Source of the DNA: Posidonia oceanica | Lineage: Eukaryota; Streptophyta; Magnoliopsida; Alismatales; Posidoniaceae | NCBI GenBank assembly: GCA_037176725.1 | Contig: JAZBRS010000026.1 | Coordinates: 104,391,501-104,455,500, forward strand | Direction: 5' to 3' | Length of the DNA: 64,000 bases | Part shown: piece after piece, positions 1 to 11,991 of the stretch | How positions within the stretch are numbered: position 1 is the stretch's first letter | How the letters are laid out: each line of letters starts with the position of its first letter | Notes under the pieces: model-generated | Told to the model about the DNA's origin: nothing | The model's database searches: none | The model's input: only the letters and a program-made list of their open reading frames with translations | Translations under genes and position numbers: made by a program

Positions 1-1357
1 GCATGCGTTGCCGACGAAGAGAGGTGGAGTTAGGGAGAGAGATCCAGATGCCCATTTCTTGTTTTAAATACATATTTGTGTTCCTGGATATGCCATCTAG
101 CTTTCCCAATCATCACTTGCATGTTTTGCATCGTTGGTGACACAGGATTTGGCGGTGAAGTTCGCTGTGTGGACTGTCAGAACAGTCTCACGTTTTCGTC
201 TCGCGTTTCTGGCAGTCCCCGGACTGGACTTTGAGATGACATATCTCGTGATCCAGGCCCTCATTTTGTAAAATAATTGCATGATTGTATTCCCTGATAT
301 GCCATCTAGATCTGTATATATTTGTTTGCGTGTTTTACAATCGTTTGCATAGCTAGATTTGGCGCCGAAGTTCGCTATTTGGACTGTCTGAAGCAACTGG
401 TGCCGCCTATCGTAGGGGCGACTTGTGCTGTCGCCTCGCATATCGGCGACGCGTGCTGTCGCCGTTCTGAGAAGCGACTATGCCATTGCCGCGCATACCG
501 GCGATGTGTGCTACCGTCTTGGTGAGAGGCGACCCACGCCAAAGGCCAGATAGTGGACAGAGCCCTCCGTTTGCCACCTTGTGTTTCATTTACTCGACTC
601 ACTTAGCTTTGGTTTTACTTTTCTGGCTTGTTTATCAGTACATCATGGTTTTAAACTTTAATTAGTCGTTTTGGCATGGTTTTTATTAAGTTTAGCATGT
701 TTTATGAATACATGTTGCATGCCACCTCCTTGCATTGCATGGCCTTCTCCGACGTTTTAGTTTCTCGCCTGTATCCATTAGAGTGATGATGCTTACTGTT
801 TGGACTTCTTTAGAACTATGGTACGCCAGATTTAGATACCAATAGCGCCGTTGAACACATAGATCGCATGTTTTGTTTTCCCTCATGCATCATGGCATTA
901 ATCACACATTTAAGCATATTAAAGCTTTCATAACATGGCATAGCATTCCTCGCCTACGGGCGTACAGTTAATGGCAAGCACTGCTGACATTCTCGCATAT
1001 GTGAGTGAAAAGCCTAGAAAAATTGATTCCGAAAGTATGGGGGTGCCTAACCTCTTCTCCATGCGTAACAGGAGTCTTTACCATTTCTTTGGCCTACAAT
1101 GACCATTATGCCCTTATCCTAAGCACGAGTCATATTTTTTTATAACATTGCACGCATTTGCATGTTTTTCATGTTTTTTTTTGTTTTCCTCGTCTTTTGA
1201 TTTAATAGATTAGGTGGTGATTTCGTTTTTGTCTTATATTTTGTTTCTTTTCGCCGTTTCTCGGTATTTTCGAGTTGAGTGTCCTTCCTCAGATTGCACC
1301 GATGCTGTGGTCGATCACTCTCGGTCCCTCGCCGGTCCGGAAGCCCGCACGATTACA
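1..1357 (+). mobile_element. Truncated LTR of a Tat-type Ty3/Gypsy element (right part)
   Basis: The block at 950-1300 matches the reverse complement of 25947-26500 and the end of the LTR at 26781-29951. Shared landmarks are the 'cctacgggcgta' stretch, 'gggggtgcctaac', the 'aggagt(c/t)ctt' block and 'attaggtgg'. It ends in ACGATTACA at 1357, matching ACGATCACA at the end of the reverse LTR near 25947. No primer binding site follows, so it is a 3' LTR or a solo LTR, not a 5' LTR. The left end lies outside the window. Positions 408-540 hold dense GGCGAC/GTCGCC inverted motifs like those in the LTR at 26781. No coding sequence is supported here. Confidence 0.75.
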
Positions 1358-2189
1358 TACATTATAATCGTATGATAATAATCTAATGATGGTTAATCCT
1401 TCATGTACAACATATTAACATTGAGATGGAGAAAAATTTTGTATTCCATCAACACTCCTTCGTGACAGCAAGATCCTCCTCCACGGACCACAAGATCCTG
1501 CGTGCTTGATGGTGTGATGGCCTTGACATACAAGGTCTCAACTTTTATTCGCTGCGGTCCGATCACAATGCAGTCTCACACACAAGTTCCCTCCTCTCTC
1601 CCTCTAACATTGATGGTGTGATGTTGACCTTATTTGTCTTCTATGTACACGGTCGATTCCTTGATCGATAGATAAGAGTTGACCTGTATTGAGATTTACT
1701 TTTATTTTGTGGGTGGATGGACAAGTGGACGGTTAAGAATTTTTTTATTCTGTGTGTTTCATCCATAGACCTAGAATATTGCATAATATATATCCAACCA
1801 AAAACAATCAAATACAACTGGATCTAGTATAACGCACAAGGGGATCTCCTTGTGTACAATAATGAAAGCTCTCCTGAGCAATTCATGGACCATTTTCCTT
1901 CCCATTCTCCGGTGGTAGGTAGGATTTAAGCTATAAAACAAACAAACGGTGGTAGGTTGGCAAATGGAAAGGTGGTACGTTGACAAAAACATGCAAACCG
2001 CCCCGTATGTCACTGCAAACTACTATCACTTTGGCACCCTAATATCATTCAAGGTCCTTTTGGTCTTTACTGTCAACAAAAGGAGGAAACTACACGGGTA
2101 TCCTCCTAAGATGGTACCCTCTTGAGAAAACCTTTCTGATTGGATTCTTACCTAGGCTAAGCCACCTCCCCCACATAACTTACCATACT
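1358..2189. other. Non-coding spacer
   Basis: AT-rich sequence without a supported gene, RNA or repeat array. A short stretch around 1909-1990 (ggtggtaggt...) resembles 2938-2985 on the other side of the LINE fragment, so some local duplication is likely. Confidence 0.5.
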
Positions 2190-2819
2190 CAAGCTTTCAA
2201 TAAAATTGCAACTATTCTCTGGTGTTGGTGGACTGTGCAATGTCAACTCATTTCAACGGAAAACATACTAAAGCTCAGAAATATTGTCATCAAGGCAGAA
2301 GCCACCTTAAAGATTGTCAACCTTGATGCAAACCTCAACTGTGGTCAAGTACTCATGAAGACCTTGGAAAATACGAGTTGGAGTCCCTCATCTCCTGGAA
2401 TTATTAAGGTCAACTTCGATGCTAGTACTATTCCGAATTGTTCTACCTTTGGTATTGTTATTCTTTCCTCCAGTCAATCCGACCCTCCAATTCCTCCCAA
2501 ACAAGCTGAGGCAATTGCTCTCCTTGCTGCTATCAAATTCGCCATTAAATATAGTTGGAACAATGTCATTTCTGAAGGAGATGTCCTTCAAGTAATTCAA
2601 AACCTGCAAGATGAAGAAAGTGTCATCCACTGGTCGATTCTGCATGTTATTGTTGAATTAATGTAAAAGGCTCTGTTCCAACTTTAATAGCTTTTATTTT
2701 TTTTATGGTGGCCCTCCAGAGTCCAGACCCTACTTTTATTTCTTCTTCTCTTTAATCAATTCTCCCGGGTGAGGAGATGAGTCATTTACTTTCTCACGTC
2801 AGTCCTTCCAAAAAAAAAT
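2190..2819 (+). mobile_element. 5'-truncated LINE tail with RNase H domain (pseudogene)
   Basis: The reading frame at 2235-2666 encodes the plant LINE-type RNase H (RVT_3-like). Visible landmarks are a W..PSSPGIIKVNFDAS strand with the first catalytic Asp, the AEAIALLAAIKFA helix with the catalytic Glu, and a SEGDVLQVI segment corresponding to the usual E-x-D-S. Just upstream, LWCWWTVQ fits the W-x-x-W segment that precedes RNase H in these proteins. The C-terminal His/Asp part is missing. A short A tract (about 2810-2819) follows, as expected for a LINE 3' end. The element is severely 5'-truncated, as most LINE insertions are. I did not find a clear target duplication. Confidence 0.7.
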
Positions 2820-3832
2820 TCGGAATCTCTCCCATATAATTGCTACGTACCTACCACACATTAATTATTGTTCCTCGGGCCGTTGATGAGCGAATGCTAT
2901 GTGGATCGATAATAATAGTAATGAACTTCGAAACATAAGGTGGTAGGTTGGGAAATGGCAAGGTACGTGGTGGAAGGTAGCAATATTGCCGCCTTCCTTA
3001 AGACCCAGATGCCTTTTACCTTTCCTTTCATTTTTTCTCCACTTGAAAGATACAAATGTCAGATCCAAACTGCTTCTTCTCTGGTCAAACGAGCCCGACC
3101 AGTAAATTTCTTCCTTCTCAATTTCAGTCAATTATGATGCATCACGCTAAGCGATTGACAGCCACGTAAATTACAACCTACCGCACATGAAGTATTGTTC
3201 CAATGCAACCTCCTACGTAAAGTATTGTTCCTGTGTGTGTATATATATGTACACTTTCTAAATACCAATGTAGTGCATCAATCTAGGTCCTTCTCGATAA
3301 ACTAGTCGGTATTGAGTTTTATGCCGTCCACGTGACGAGGAAGAAATACAAATCATGATGACCACCTTAGTCCTACGTACAAGTCACTAATTTCCTGTCT
3401 AATCAAAAAAAAAATATAGAACTCAAATCGTACTAGGTATTTATAAACCTTGATATCATGTATTTTTTGTAAACGGTAGTGTTAACCTTGATATCATGTT
3501 GACCACTATAATAATCAATGGTTGATCGTGAAATCAGATGATTATTACTCTCAACAATTACTGTAGAAATCGTAGGTTACTCAAACAGTCTCATGTCTCA
3601 CGAGTGAGTAATAAAAATGATAAATTATTTTCCACTTTTAGTTATGTGTGTCTAGGAATTCAAGAAATTAATAAATGCATACTGTTTGGTAGTAATTGCA
3701 ACTTATGGTCCACAGTTGGACACGTCCACATTCATGTGGTTTCCCATTATTTGTATTCTTGTACTATCTCTCTCAAAGTTAACTTCCAATCATGTAAAGG
3801 TAAAGAAACAAGGAAAATTTACCTTTAGCAAA
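2820..3832. other. Non-coding spacer
   Basis: AT-rich DNA with no supported gene. A short sequence ending in 'tattgttcc' recurs around 2850-2872, 3178-3200 and 3220-3230, suggesting small local duplications. Short open frames here show no family resemblance. Confidence 0.45.
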
Positions 3833-4173
3833 TTACATGTAATCCCTTTGATTTTGATAAAACAATAAAAACTCTTTAGTTGTAAGTAATTTGATGAACT
3901 TCCTTGAGATTTGATATAATTTGTATTACCCTAATACCCTCAGCATGAGGTTTCCTGTTGTTTTCTTGACGGAACACCTCACTTAATATGTTAGTAACCT
4001 AGCTCGGGGTAATTTTGTCAAGTTAACCGAGAAAGATTCATGATTTGCACATAAACTAATGTTAACAAGGATATGAAACACATCAAAATTATATCTAAAG
4101 AAGTCTTACAAAATTATTTATAACTAAAAGAAGTTCTCAATGTTCCAACAAAACTCGAGGAAATATATGTAAA
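3833..4173. repeat. Imperfect inverted repeat (MITE-like foldback)
   Basis: The left arm at about 3833-3935 pairs with the right arm at about 4075-4173 in inverse orientation. For example TTACATGTAATCCC...TTTAGTTGTAAGTAATTT on the left corresponds to the reverse complement of the stretch at 4107-4173. By eye, identity is roughly 70 percent with a 140-base spacer. It has no coding capacity. The family (MITE, foldback, or recombination product) is not recognised and no target duplication was identified. Confidence 0.5.
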
Positions 4174-5084
4174 ACACTTATTTACTTACGGGATCATTAA
4201 GAAGCATGATCACATATAGGAGCTACATTATCACAAGATGGGTCAAATGATCTGGTTAAATTATAAGAAAATCCTTTAACTATCATATTTTTTTAAAAAA
4301 TTGTACTACTTTAACAAATTACAATGACCTACTTCACGTGTCACTTTAACAAACTTCTCATTTTTTAAAAAGTACAATATAGAAATTAAAAGTATGAACA
4401 TGATTTTTCAAGATCATGGAGACCACGACGTGATTAAGATAAGAAGATGAATTTTCATCATTTTCAATTTAATATTTTCAGTATAGTGATTGATTTGTTA
4501 ATCAATAAACTCATTGATGACTTTAACGAGAGAAGTATAGAATTACTTCTATATATTGCATAGAGTTCTTTAACTCAAACAATTTTATAGACTTGAGAAT
4601 CAACTTGATATATATATATATTAGATATTCATAGTAATCTTAAATTCATAAATGTGAAAGGTATTTCTAGACTTACTTAAAAACTTATGGAATTGAAGAT
4701 AGATTGTGTTTATTTTTTTATATATCGACTTTTGAAGTTAGCATTGATCTTTTCCATTAATGTTACTATTTTTGTAGAAAGAATATTTTCTACCATGAGT
4801 ATTATAAAAATCTACTTATGTAATAAAATGAAAAATAAATTCATGAATGATTGTATGCATGCTTATATTAGACAGGATGCAATCGTCAAGACGACAATAA
4901 ACGAGTAATTTCGAAATATATGATCCACCGACTCCTTCTCTTATACGTTATCTCTTATACGTTAGGAGAACGTGCAGTTGAAAACTACGTTTTTAATATA
5001 ATATATATTTTTTTATTTAATAATTTTTTTTTAATCATTAAACTTTTACATTAACCACCGGACTTCCGGCGCCGCCACTGACCA
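4174..5084. other. AT-rich upstream region of the BAHD gene
   Basis: Very AT-rich, with a short TA run near 4610-4620 and a doubled 'tctcttatacgtta' at about 4938-4965. No coding region is supported. Confidence 0.4.
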
Positions 5085-5092
5085 CACATGTG
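5085..5092 (+). promoter_or_regulatory. Palindromic CACATGTG (E-box/G-box-like)
   Basis: A perfect palindrome 23 bases upstream of the TATA box of the BAHD gene. CANNTG cores are bound by plant bHLH factors. Function here is inferred from position only. Confidence 0.35.
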
Positions 5093-5114
5093 CGTATCCC
5101 ATCATCCATCTTTC

Positions 5115-5120
5115 TATAAA
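5115..5120 (+). promoter_or_regulatory. TATA box of the BAHD gene
   Basis: TATAAA in the context tctataaaatt, 92 bases upstream of the ATG. Transcription would start near 5145, which leaves a 5' UTR of about 60 bases that includes the AC dinucleotide run. Confidence 0.65.
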
Positions 5121-5144
5121 ATTCGCCCTCTTACCGTAGCAAAA

Positions 5145-5169
5145 ACACACACACACACACACACACACA
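5145..5169 (+). repeat. (AC)n microsatellite in the 5' UTR
   Basis: About 12 AC units immediately at or after the predicted transcription start. Likely length-polymorphic. Confidence 0.9.
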
Positions 5170-5206
5170 TACATCTCACTACAAGCAAATCTAGTCGTGT
5201 GCGACG

Positions 5207-6717
5207 ATGAGAAAGGTGGAGGTCCTGAGTTCCAGCGTGGTGAAGCCAGCGAAGGAGACGCCGAAGCACAGCATATGGCTCTCCAACATCGACCTCGTGA
5301 GGAACTACAGGAACTTCACGCCCATCATTTATGTCTACAAGAACACCGGCGGAGACGAGGGTTTCTTCGCCGTCGACGCCATCAAGGCCTCGCTGGCGAA
5401 GACCCTCGACGTGTTCTACCCCTACGCCGGTAGGCTTGGCGTCGACGACGACGGGAGGTTGGAGATAGAGTGCAACGGGGAGGGGGCTCTGTTTGTTGAG
5501 GCCTCGTGCGAGCTGACCATCGAGGAGTTTGGGGACTTCTCTCCGAGTAAAGAGATCTATGACCTTCTTGTGCCGTTTGCAGCTTCTGCTGATCCACCGT
5601 GCCCTATGATGTTGTGTCAGGTAAGCAACCATACCCAGTAATTATTTTTCTGGACTTCTAATTAATAAAGGATTCATCGACCTTCGCTTGGGATCGGCAG
5701 CTGACAAGGTTCAAATGCGGAGGAGTAGTTATTGCGACAAAAATCCACCACAGGGTAGGAGACGGCTCCAACTCACTCCGTCTATTCAACTCCTGGTCGG
5801 ACATCACTCGAGGCGTAGATCCATCCACAATTCCTCCTCCGGTCGTCGACCGCACCAGCCTCCGCGCTCGATCCCCACCGTCGGTCGAATTCGAGCACGA
5901 CGAGTATCGCATGCCGGCCATCGACGCCCACCAGACGCCTCCACCGCCTCCGCCCTCCAGCACCGTCACGCTTCGCCTCTCCAAAGAGCAAGTAGCAAAA
6001 CTCAAGGAGAAAGCTTGCGGTAAAACCACGGCCGCCACAACCTTCGCGGCCATTGTGTCCCACACCTGGCGGTGCATTACCAAAGCTCGCAAGCTATCGC
6101 CGGACCAAACCACCCGCCTCCGCATACTCGCCAATGCGAAGGCGGCCGTGGACCCGCCCTTGTCGCCTTTCTTCCAAGGCAACGTCGTCGTTCACATCAC
6201 GACCACGGTCACCTCCGGGGACCTCCTGTCGTCCGAACTGGACCAGGTGGCGGAGAAGATCGAAGAGGCGAAGCTGGGGCTGACCGACCGGTACGTGAGG
6301 TCTGTGATCGACTTCTTGGAGGTGCGGGACGGCACGAGAGACTGGCCGCCGCTGCAGCCGACGGAGTTTATTGCCGTCAATTGGTTGAGGCTGCCGATCT
6401 ACGACGCCGACTTCGGCTGGGGCAAACCGGCTTACACCGGCCGTGCGTTGATTCCCCGTCCTGGTGGGATGTATGCTGGGAGAGTTCCAGGGTTTGATGG
6501 AGTGCAAGTGACTGCAAATTTTGAGGATGATATCGTGCCTTTGTTTGTCAAGTACTTCTACGATGATTTGGATGGCAACCAGCATGAAAAGGCTGCAAAG
6601 GAAAATGATATCGAGCATATGAAGGTTGCGAAGGAAAATGATATCGAGCATATGAAGGTTGCAAAGGAAAATGGTATTGGGCATGTAAAGCTTGCAAAGG
6701 AAGAGATCACAGCTTAG
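5207..6717 (+). CDS. BAHD acyltransferase, HCT-like
   Basis: Two exons, 5207-5620 (138 codons) and 5701-6717 (338 codons plus stop), join in phase 0 to give 476 residues. BAHD enzymes are soluble and move acyl groups from CoA thioesters to alcohols or amines. Family marks seen: the N-terminal VVKPAKETP and FYPYAGRL segments, catalytic H-R-V-G-D (His155, Asp159) followed by Gly, and the structural DFGWG at 375-379. The single intron, just before FKCGG, sits where shikimate/quinate hydroxycinnamoyltransferase genes usually carry theirs. Overall similarity is to HCT-like members, but the usual HHVAD is HRVGD and the acceptor cannot be told from sequence. Length exceeds the usual ~430-450 because of a C-terminal tail with three 11-residue repeats (437-469). 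No frame damage is seen, so the gene looks functional. The ATG at 5207 is chosen because it opens the conserved N-terminus directly. Confidence 0.92.
5621..5700 (+). other. Intron of the BAHD gene
   Basis: 80 bases with GT (gtaagc) donor and AG (ggcag) acceptor, phase 0. In-frame stops lie inside it, and removing it joins the two family-typical halves exactly. Confidence 0.9.
6595..6693 (+). repeat. Three in-frame 33-bp repeats in the BAHD 3' coding end
   Basis: Three copies encode AKENDIEHMKV, AKENDIEHMKV and AKENGIGHVKL, lying after the last conserved BAHD strand. The first two are almost identical in DNA, so the expansion is recent. The tail is charged and probably helical. It is not part of the catalytic fold. 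Confidence 0.9.
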
Positions 6718-6920
6718 GAATATGAGCAGTAAATTTCTGTTGCTTCAATTACAACAACTAAACAAAACATTTCAAGAGAATAAGGGAGATTCTGCTGCTG
6801 TACTACATGCATGACAAAGCTAGTTATTAGATGGTACTTGGATGATAAGGGCTCTGCAGCTTCTGCTGCTTTACTACTTGAAATTTTTTTTTATTAGATG
6901 ATGATTGGACGATAAGCTTG
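6718..6920 (+). repeat. BAHD 3' flank with duplicated segment
   Basis: The unit 'ttctgctgctgtactac...ttattagatggtacttggatgataag' (from about 6790) recurs diverged from about 6859 as 'ttctgctgctttactac...ttattagatgatgattggacgataag'. 'gcttgcaaagga' from the coding end also recurs near 6915. The 3' UTR therefore contains a tandem duplication of about 70 bases. Confidence 0.6.
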
Positions 6921-7983
6921 CAAAGGATTGGTCAAGAATCTGGGTTCTACTGATCCAACTACAGTAAAACGACATTTTGCAAACTGCACAGATAGAGAGT
7001 CCCATCAGGTTGTGATTTGTGAGATGTATGTGGTCTCTCTTAATTTGGCATTTTATTCGTGGCGGGGTCTATGGAGTTTGGTAGTTGTGTTTTTATTTCA
7101 GTTTGAAGATGTAATCCAGAAAACATAATTAATGCGTATGCTGTGATCTCCATAATAATTAGTAGTTGCCTGTAATATATATGTGGTCGTTTTCTGAATT
7201 TAACGTCAGCCAAATTGGGTTTTTTCTCTCCCTCATTTCAAACACAAAAAACATCAGTCAAATTTAATCAGCATTTTATTTTTGGAAGACTACTTATATG
7301 AGAAACATTTAATAGACCTTATGGGACTTATCTAACGTTGTTATGTCGTTATTCTTGATACAGAAGCATCTATTCGATCTTCATAACAACCATCTCTGCT
7401 CCCATAGAAGGAGTCTTTCGTGTGCAATAAGAGTCGATAGAGATCTTGTATGGTTGTTAAGTTGAAATATTAGATATGAGATATATTTATATAGTACACT
7501 CCATAATTGTGTTACAACATCATTTAAGTACTACTTTATTTAATATATTCCTATAATTAGGTCAGCTAATTAAGTTAGTTAAGTCACATTAGATTGAAAA
7601 TTAGAACTTTTGGTCCAACAATATTTATCTTGCTCATTTGCTCTCATGTTGACAAATGAAAAAGGTTTACGTGCTAGAATTTTTTATATGGTGACGTAGT
7701 TCTGCCTGATCAAAGATGCATTGTTCTAAGCTAGGCGCAAGGTCACTACTTCAAAAACAACAAGTTGTATTTTCCCTGATCGATCCAAATCCCGTGCCAT
7801 TTTCAACATGAAGGTGTAGTTGTCTGTCTAGGTCGAGAAGGCTAGTTGTCTTCTTCGACCGAGACCACGAACAACTTCCACAGTTGGTTGTCCTCTCTCG
7901 CTTGCCACTACCCTTGAAGCTCCGATCATAACTACTCGGCTCATCATCCTTAACACCCAACGACCCCTTGTGCTATGCATAGT
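6921..7983. other. Non-coding spacer
   Basis: AT-rich DNA after the BAHD gene. No gene, RNA or repeat structure is supported. A 'cactacttcaaaaac' at 7744 vaguely recalls a CACTA transposon end, but no partner was found. Confidence 0.4.
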
Positions 7984-7999
7984 CTTTTTCTTTTTTTTT
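7984..7999 (-). other. Poly(A) tail of the LINE
   Basis: A T-rich run on the + strand (tttttcttttttttt) directly beyond the LINE 3' UTR, i.e. an A tail on the LINE strand. Confidence 0.7.
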
Positions 8000-8149
8000 G
8001 AAAACGGTAAATATTATATAATCAAAAAGTCTGGTTATGAGTACCACCACCAAGCATCATATAAAGTTCTTATCCACATAGGGATACCAAAATAAACATG
8101 ATAGTTAGCAAGTACAGATCAAAAAATAATATAAGGTAATAAAGGAGGA

Positions 8150-11100
8150 TCAAAGTATAACAGAATTGTCCATAAAATGGGAAGCATGATTCCATCTATC
8201 CCAGTCAACTATTGTATTAAGCTCAGAAGGTCGAGTGTCCACCTCCCCATGATGACCTGGATCAACGATGAATGGTTGACCTTGGGCAGTGTGCTCCATA
8301 TCCCAACTCTGCTGCATATGTCGAATTTCAACAACTGATGAGGAGGCTATTGCACCCTCTCTAGAGTTTTCATTATCTAACCAAAAGACAGTTAAAGATA
8401 TAAGATCAAGCAATATTGAGTTAATATCTCTACGATTATTACGGAATATAAAATTATTGCGATATAACCAAAGGGACCAAAAAATAGCCTCAACGAGGGT
8501 TTTCGAGCACCTGGTACTAATATTGAATTTAAGATAGTTTTTCAATGTAAAAGCTTGAGTTAAGCTGAAATTTGATATTAAAGTATTAGCATTATATAGA
8601 AAAAAATTCCATAAGTTTTAGCAAAGGAGCAATGGAAAAAGATACGAGTTACAGATTCTAAATGAAAGCCATAGCATTCGCAGTATAAGGGGCCAGACCA
8701 ACCCCTTTTAGCTAAGTTGGCACAGGACAAGATTTTGTCCTTTAGGGCAAGCTAGATGAAAATCTTCACTTTAAGTGGTACTACACTTTTCCAAATCTTA
8801 ATTTTGAATGCTGAACGAAGACCCCCATCATTTAAAGATTCATAGCAACTTTTGACAGAGAAAGCTTTGTATTGGGTAAGACACTAAGAAATGGAATCTT
8901 CCTCATGAGAAAGAAGAACAGAGTTAATTACACTACCTAGTTGCAGGAGACTTGACGGAGAGAGTCGGATTGGAATAAAATAGATCCACCCCTCTAGTCT
9001 GGTATGATGAAATCATCTTGGCCAATGTCCATTTTTTGCACTTTACAAGTGAGAAGAGTTCAGGATAAACAAATTTTAACGAAACATGATCATTCCACCT
9101 ACTTTCCCAGAAAAGAATAGAGTTTCCATTATTAACAGCATAAGAGTTGAAGATATTGACAATGTTAAAGTAGGATTTCAATTCCTTCCATATGGGGGAT
9201 GCATGTCTAGAGGCTGTGGCGAGAATTGCCCCAATATTGCGGTTGGCTACGTATATACACTTTAACAGCCTGCAGAATTTCAGATTGTCCCTACTTGAGA
9301 GAAGCTTCCAAAGAAGCTTGCATTTCAGGGAAATATTAAAGTTACTTATATTAATAATGCCCAAACCATCTTGATGCTTGTGCCGACAGACATTCTGCCA
9401 CTTAACTAGATGATATCCACTACTAGGGGATGAAAAGGAGTTTCATAGAAATCATTTACAAATTTTATCAATCTCCTTAACAACTCTAACTAGAGGTGAA
9501 GGACTGAGAGACAGTAAGTAGGTATAGCGAGAGAACTGAGTTAAGCAAGATAAGACGACCCCCCAAAGAGAGACACTTACCCTTCCAACAGTCAAGTCTA
9601 GTGTTCATTTTATCCAGGACAGTGGCCCAATCAATGAAAGAGGCCTTTTAAAATGAAGGGGAAGGACAAGGTAGGTGATGGGAAGGGAAGCCTGCACAAA
9701 ACCTAGAATTGAACTAAGTCTCACGGAGAGGTCATTATTGATCCCAATTCCAGTGAGAAAAGACTTGCAAAAGTTGATCTTTAACCCATAGCAAGCTTAA
9801 AAGTTGCATAAGATGCGCTTGAGATTGATAAAACAGTCATAGAGGCTCAAGGAATAAAAGGGTATCATCCGTATATTGAATGTTAAGGACACCAAGGCCA
9901 TTGTGAGGGAAACCGATCCCTCTAATTAGGTTGTGTTCTTTACCAAGACATAGCATCCTATTGAGGATGTAAGTTACTAATATGAATAATAATGGAGATA
10001 GAGGATCCCTTTGCCTCAGACTATTGGATGAACTGAAGTGGCCTTTAGGAGTACCATTAATCATAACCGTAAAATTGATAGTATAAATACACATTCTAAT
10101 CCAAGATAGCCATTTTACACCAAAGCCAAAACCAACCAAGACATTTAGAAGAAAGTCCCAATTGACATTGTCGAATGTTTTTTCAAAGTCTAATTTAATC
10201 ATTACCCCATTTGAGTGGGTGGAATGTAGAAAATGCAGGGTTTCTTGTGCTACAACATAACAATCACTTATGTTGCGACCTTTCAAAAAGGCACTTTGAG
10301 AGTCATCTACAAGGGAGTTCAGCAAACGGCTAAACCTAGATGCTAAACATTTAGCTATGATTTTATAGTTAGTATTAAGAAGACTAATAGGTCTATAGTC
10401 TTTGACACACTCTGTATTCGCTTTCTTAAGAAGGAGGATGATGAACGTTTGATTAATAGTTTTGAGAACATTAGGATCAGTGGCATGGTGAAGGAATTGA
10501 AAAACTTCTATCAGATCATCCTTGATCAGTTGCCAAAAGTGTTGACAAAAACACAAGGGGAATCCATTTGGTCCTGGAGATTTATCACTAGGAAGGGAGA
10601 AAACGTTGCTTTTAATCTCATCCTCAGAGAAGGTACCCTCTATATCTTGGGCATTTGCAATTTTATTTGGTAGCAGCTTATCCCAGTCTAGCCTGATACA
10701 GGGAAGGGGGGCCTTATTGAAGAGTCTAAAGAAGTGTTTCTGAATTGCTAAGCAAATATGATGAGGTGATTCTGTTCGAATACCATCAATGGTTAGGGAG
10801 GTAATAGTGTTTCTCTTCCTTCTAGAGTTTGTGATTTTATGAAAGAATGAGGTATTTAAATTTCCTTCCTTAAGCCACTGAATACGAGAGCGTTGTCTCC
10901 AGTAAATTTCTTGGCCTTTGAGAATATTGAGGTGTTCTAGTCTTAAGTATTGTTTCTGCTGCCATTGTAATGAAGATCATGGGGTAGATTCAGCCTGATT
11001 ATCCAGTATTTGGATCATCTGTTCAATAGTCAAGAGTCTAGATTGATGATTATCACAATGAGAGACTGGCCAAGATTTGATAGTGGCTTTAATAACTTTG

Positions 11101-11944
11101 ATCTTGTATGAGAATTTAGCAACAAGGTTAGCATTAGCTGAGAAGGAGGTCTAGCAATCTCTAACTATTGAATCAAAACCTTTGATGAGGATCCAAGATT
11201 TGTAAAATCTAAAAGGAAAAGGCCCCCACCTAGGAGGACAAGTGTCTAAAATGATAGGGATATGATCAGATACAATTCTAGTTTTTCCTGAGCAAATAGA
11301 GGTTGGAAAATGAGACTCTCAGTTGGGAGAGATTAAAAATCTATCTAGTTTGATCATATTGTCATCTATCTAGAAGTTAGACCAAGTGTAAGCATAATTG
11401 TTGGGGGATAGGTCCAAAAGACTAGCACCAGCAATGAAGCCATTGAAATTTGCCATCAGGGGGTATAGTAAGACTCATTGGAGCATTCATGATAAAATCT
11501 AGTAATATTGAAGTCCCCCCACACCCCCCCCATTAGCCCAATTGCCCCCAACAAAGGTCTGAATATGTCTAAGTTTAGTAAGAAATAATATTTTGGATGA
11601 TGCCAAGTATGGACCATATACCCCCATGAGCCACCATTCAAAGGAATCAGAGAGATTCTTGAAGTGAATAGAATGTGAAAATTGACCATGGAAAACCTCC
11701 AAGTTACTATGGTTGCCTTCATCTCAATCAATTAAAATACATCCAGAGAGTCCCTGAGCCGATAGGAACACCCACCTGTTGAGTCTACCGCCCCAATGGA
11801 TCTCAAAGTACGCTAGGAAAAGGACTCAGCCTTGGTTTCAAGAACAATAAGAAAATCTATCTTAGCCATACGGACCAAATTCCTAAGCTCTCTATATTTA
11901 GAACTACTCCCTAGTCCACGAATGTTCCAAGCCAAAATAATCAT
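8150..11944 (-). pseudogene. LINE ORF2: endonuclease - reverse transcriptase
   Basis: ORF2 supplies the endonuclease that nicks target DNA and the reverse transcriptase used in target-primed reverse transcription. The AP-type endonuclease starts near 11944 with ILAWNIRGLG, the typical N-terminus, and contains GDFNI near 11520. The RT domain at 9837-10556 shows KDYRPISLLN, KLDFEKTFD, LRQRDPLSP and the active site as YTDD (near 9866-9875), where YADD is usual. The C-terminal part at 8933-9364 has the FW-x-x-x-W and PELF segments, and 8150-8545 has the FWSLWLYRNNFIF segment seen before the end of plant LINE proteins. Frame changes and stops separate these blocks, so the ORF is dead. About 3.8 kb fits a full-length ORF2. 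Confidence 0.85.
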
Positions 11945-11991
11945 CACAGGGTAAAATTTAAATGTCGCTAAACCAACTGCAGCAAAGACAA

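Noticed and set aside
5114..5632. Minus-strand ORF opposite the BAHD first exon
   Set aside because: Shadow frame of a GC-rich exon. No family resemblance.
6928..7128. Short ORF after the BAHD gene
   Set aside because: Lies in the 3' flank, no recognisable domain, composition non-coding.
7744..7760. CACTA transposon terminus (cactacttcaaaaac)
   Set aside because: No inverted partner, no subterminal repeats and no transposase nearby.
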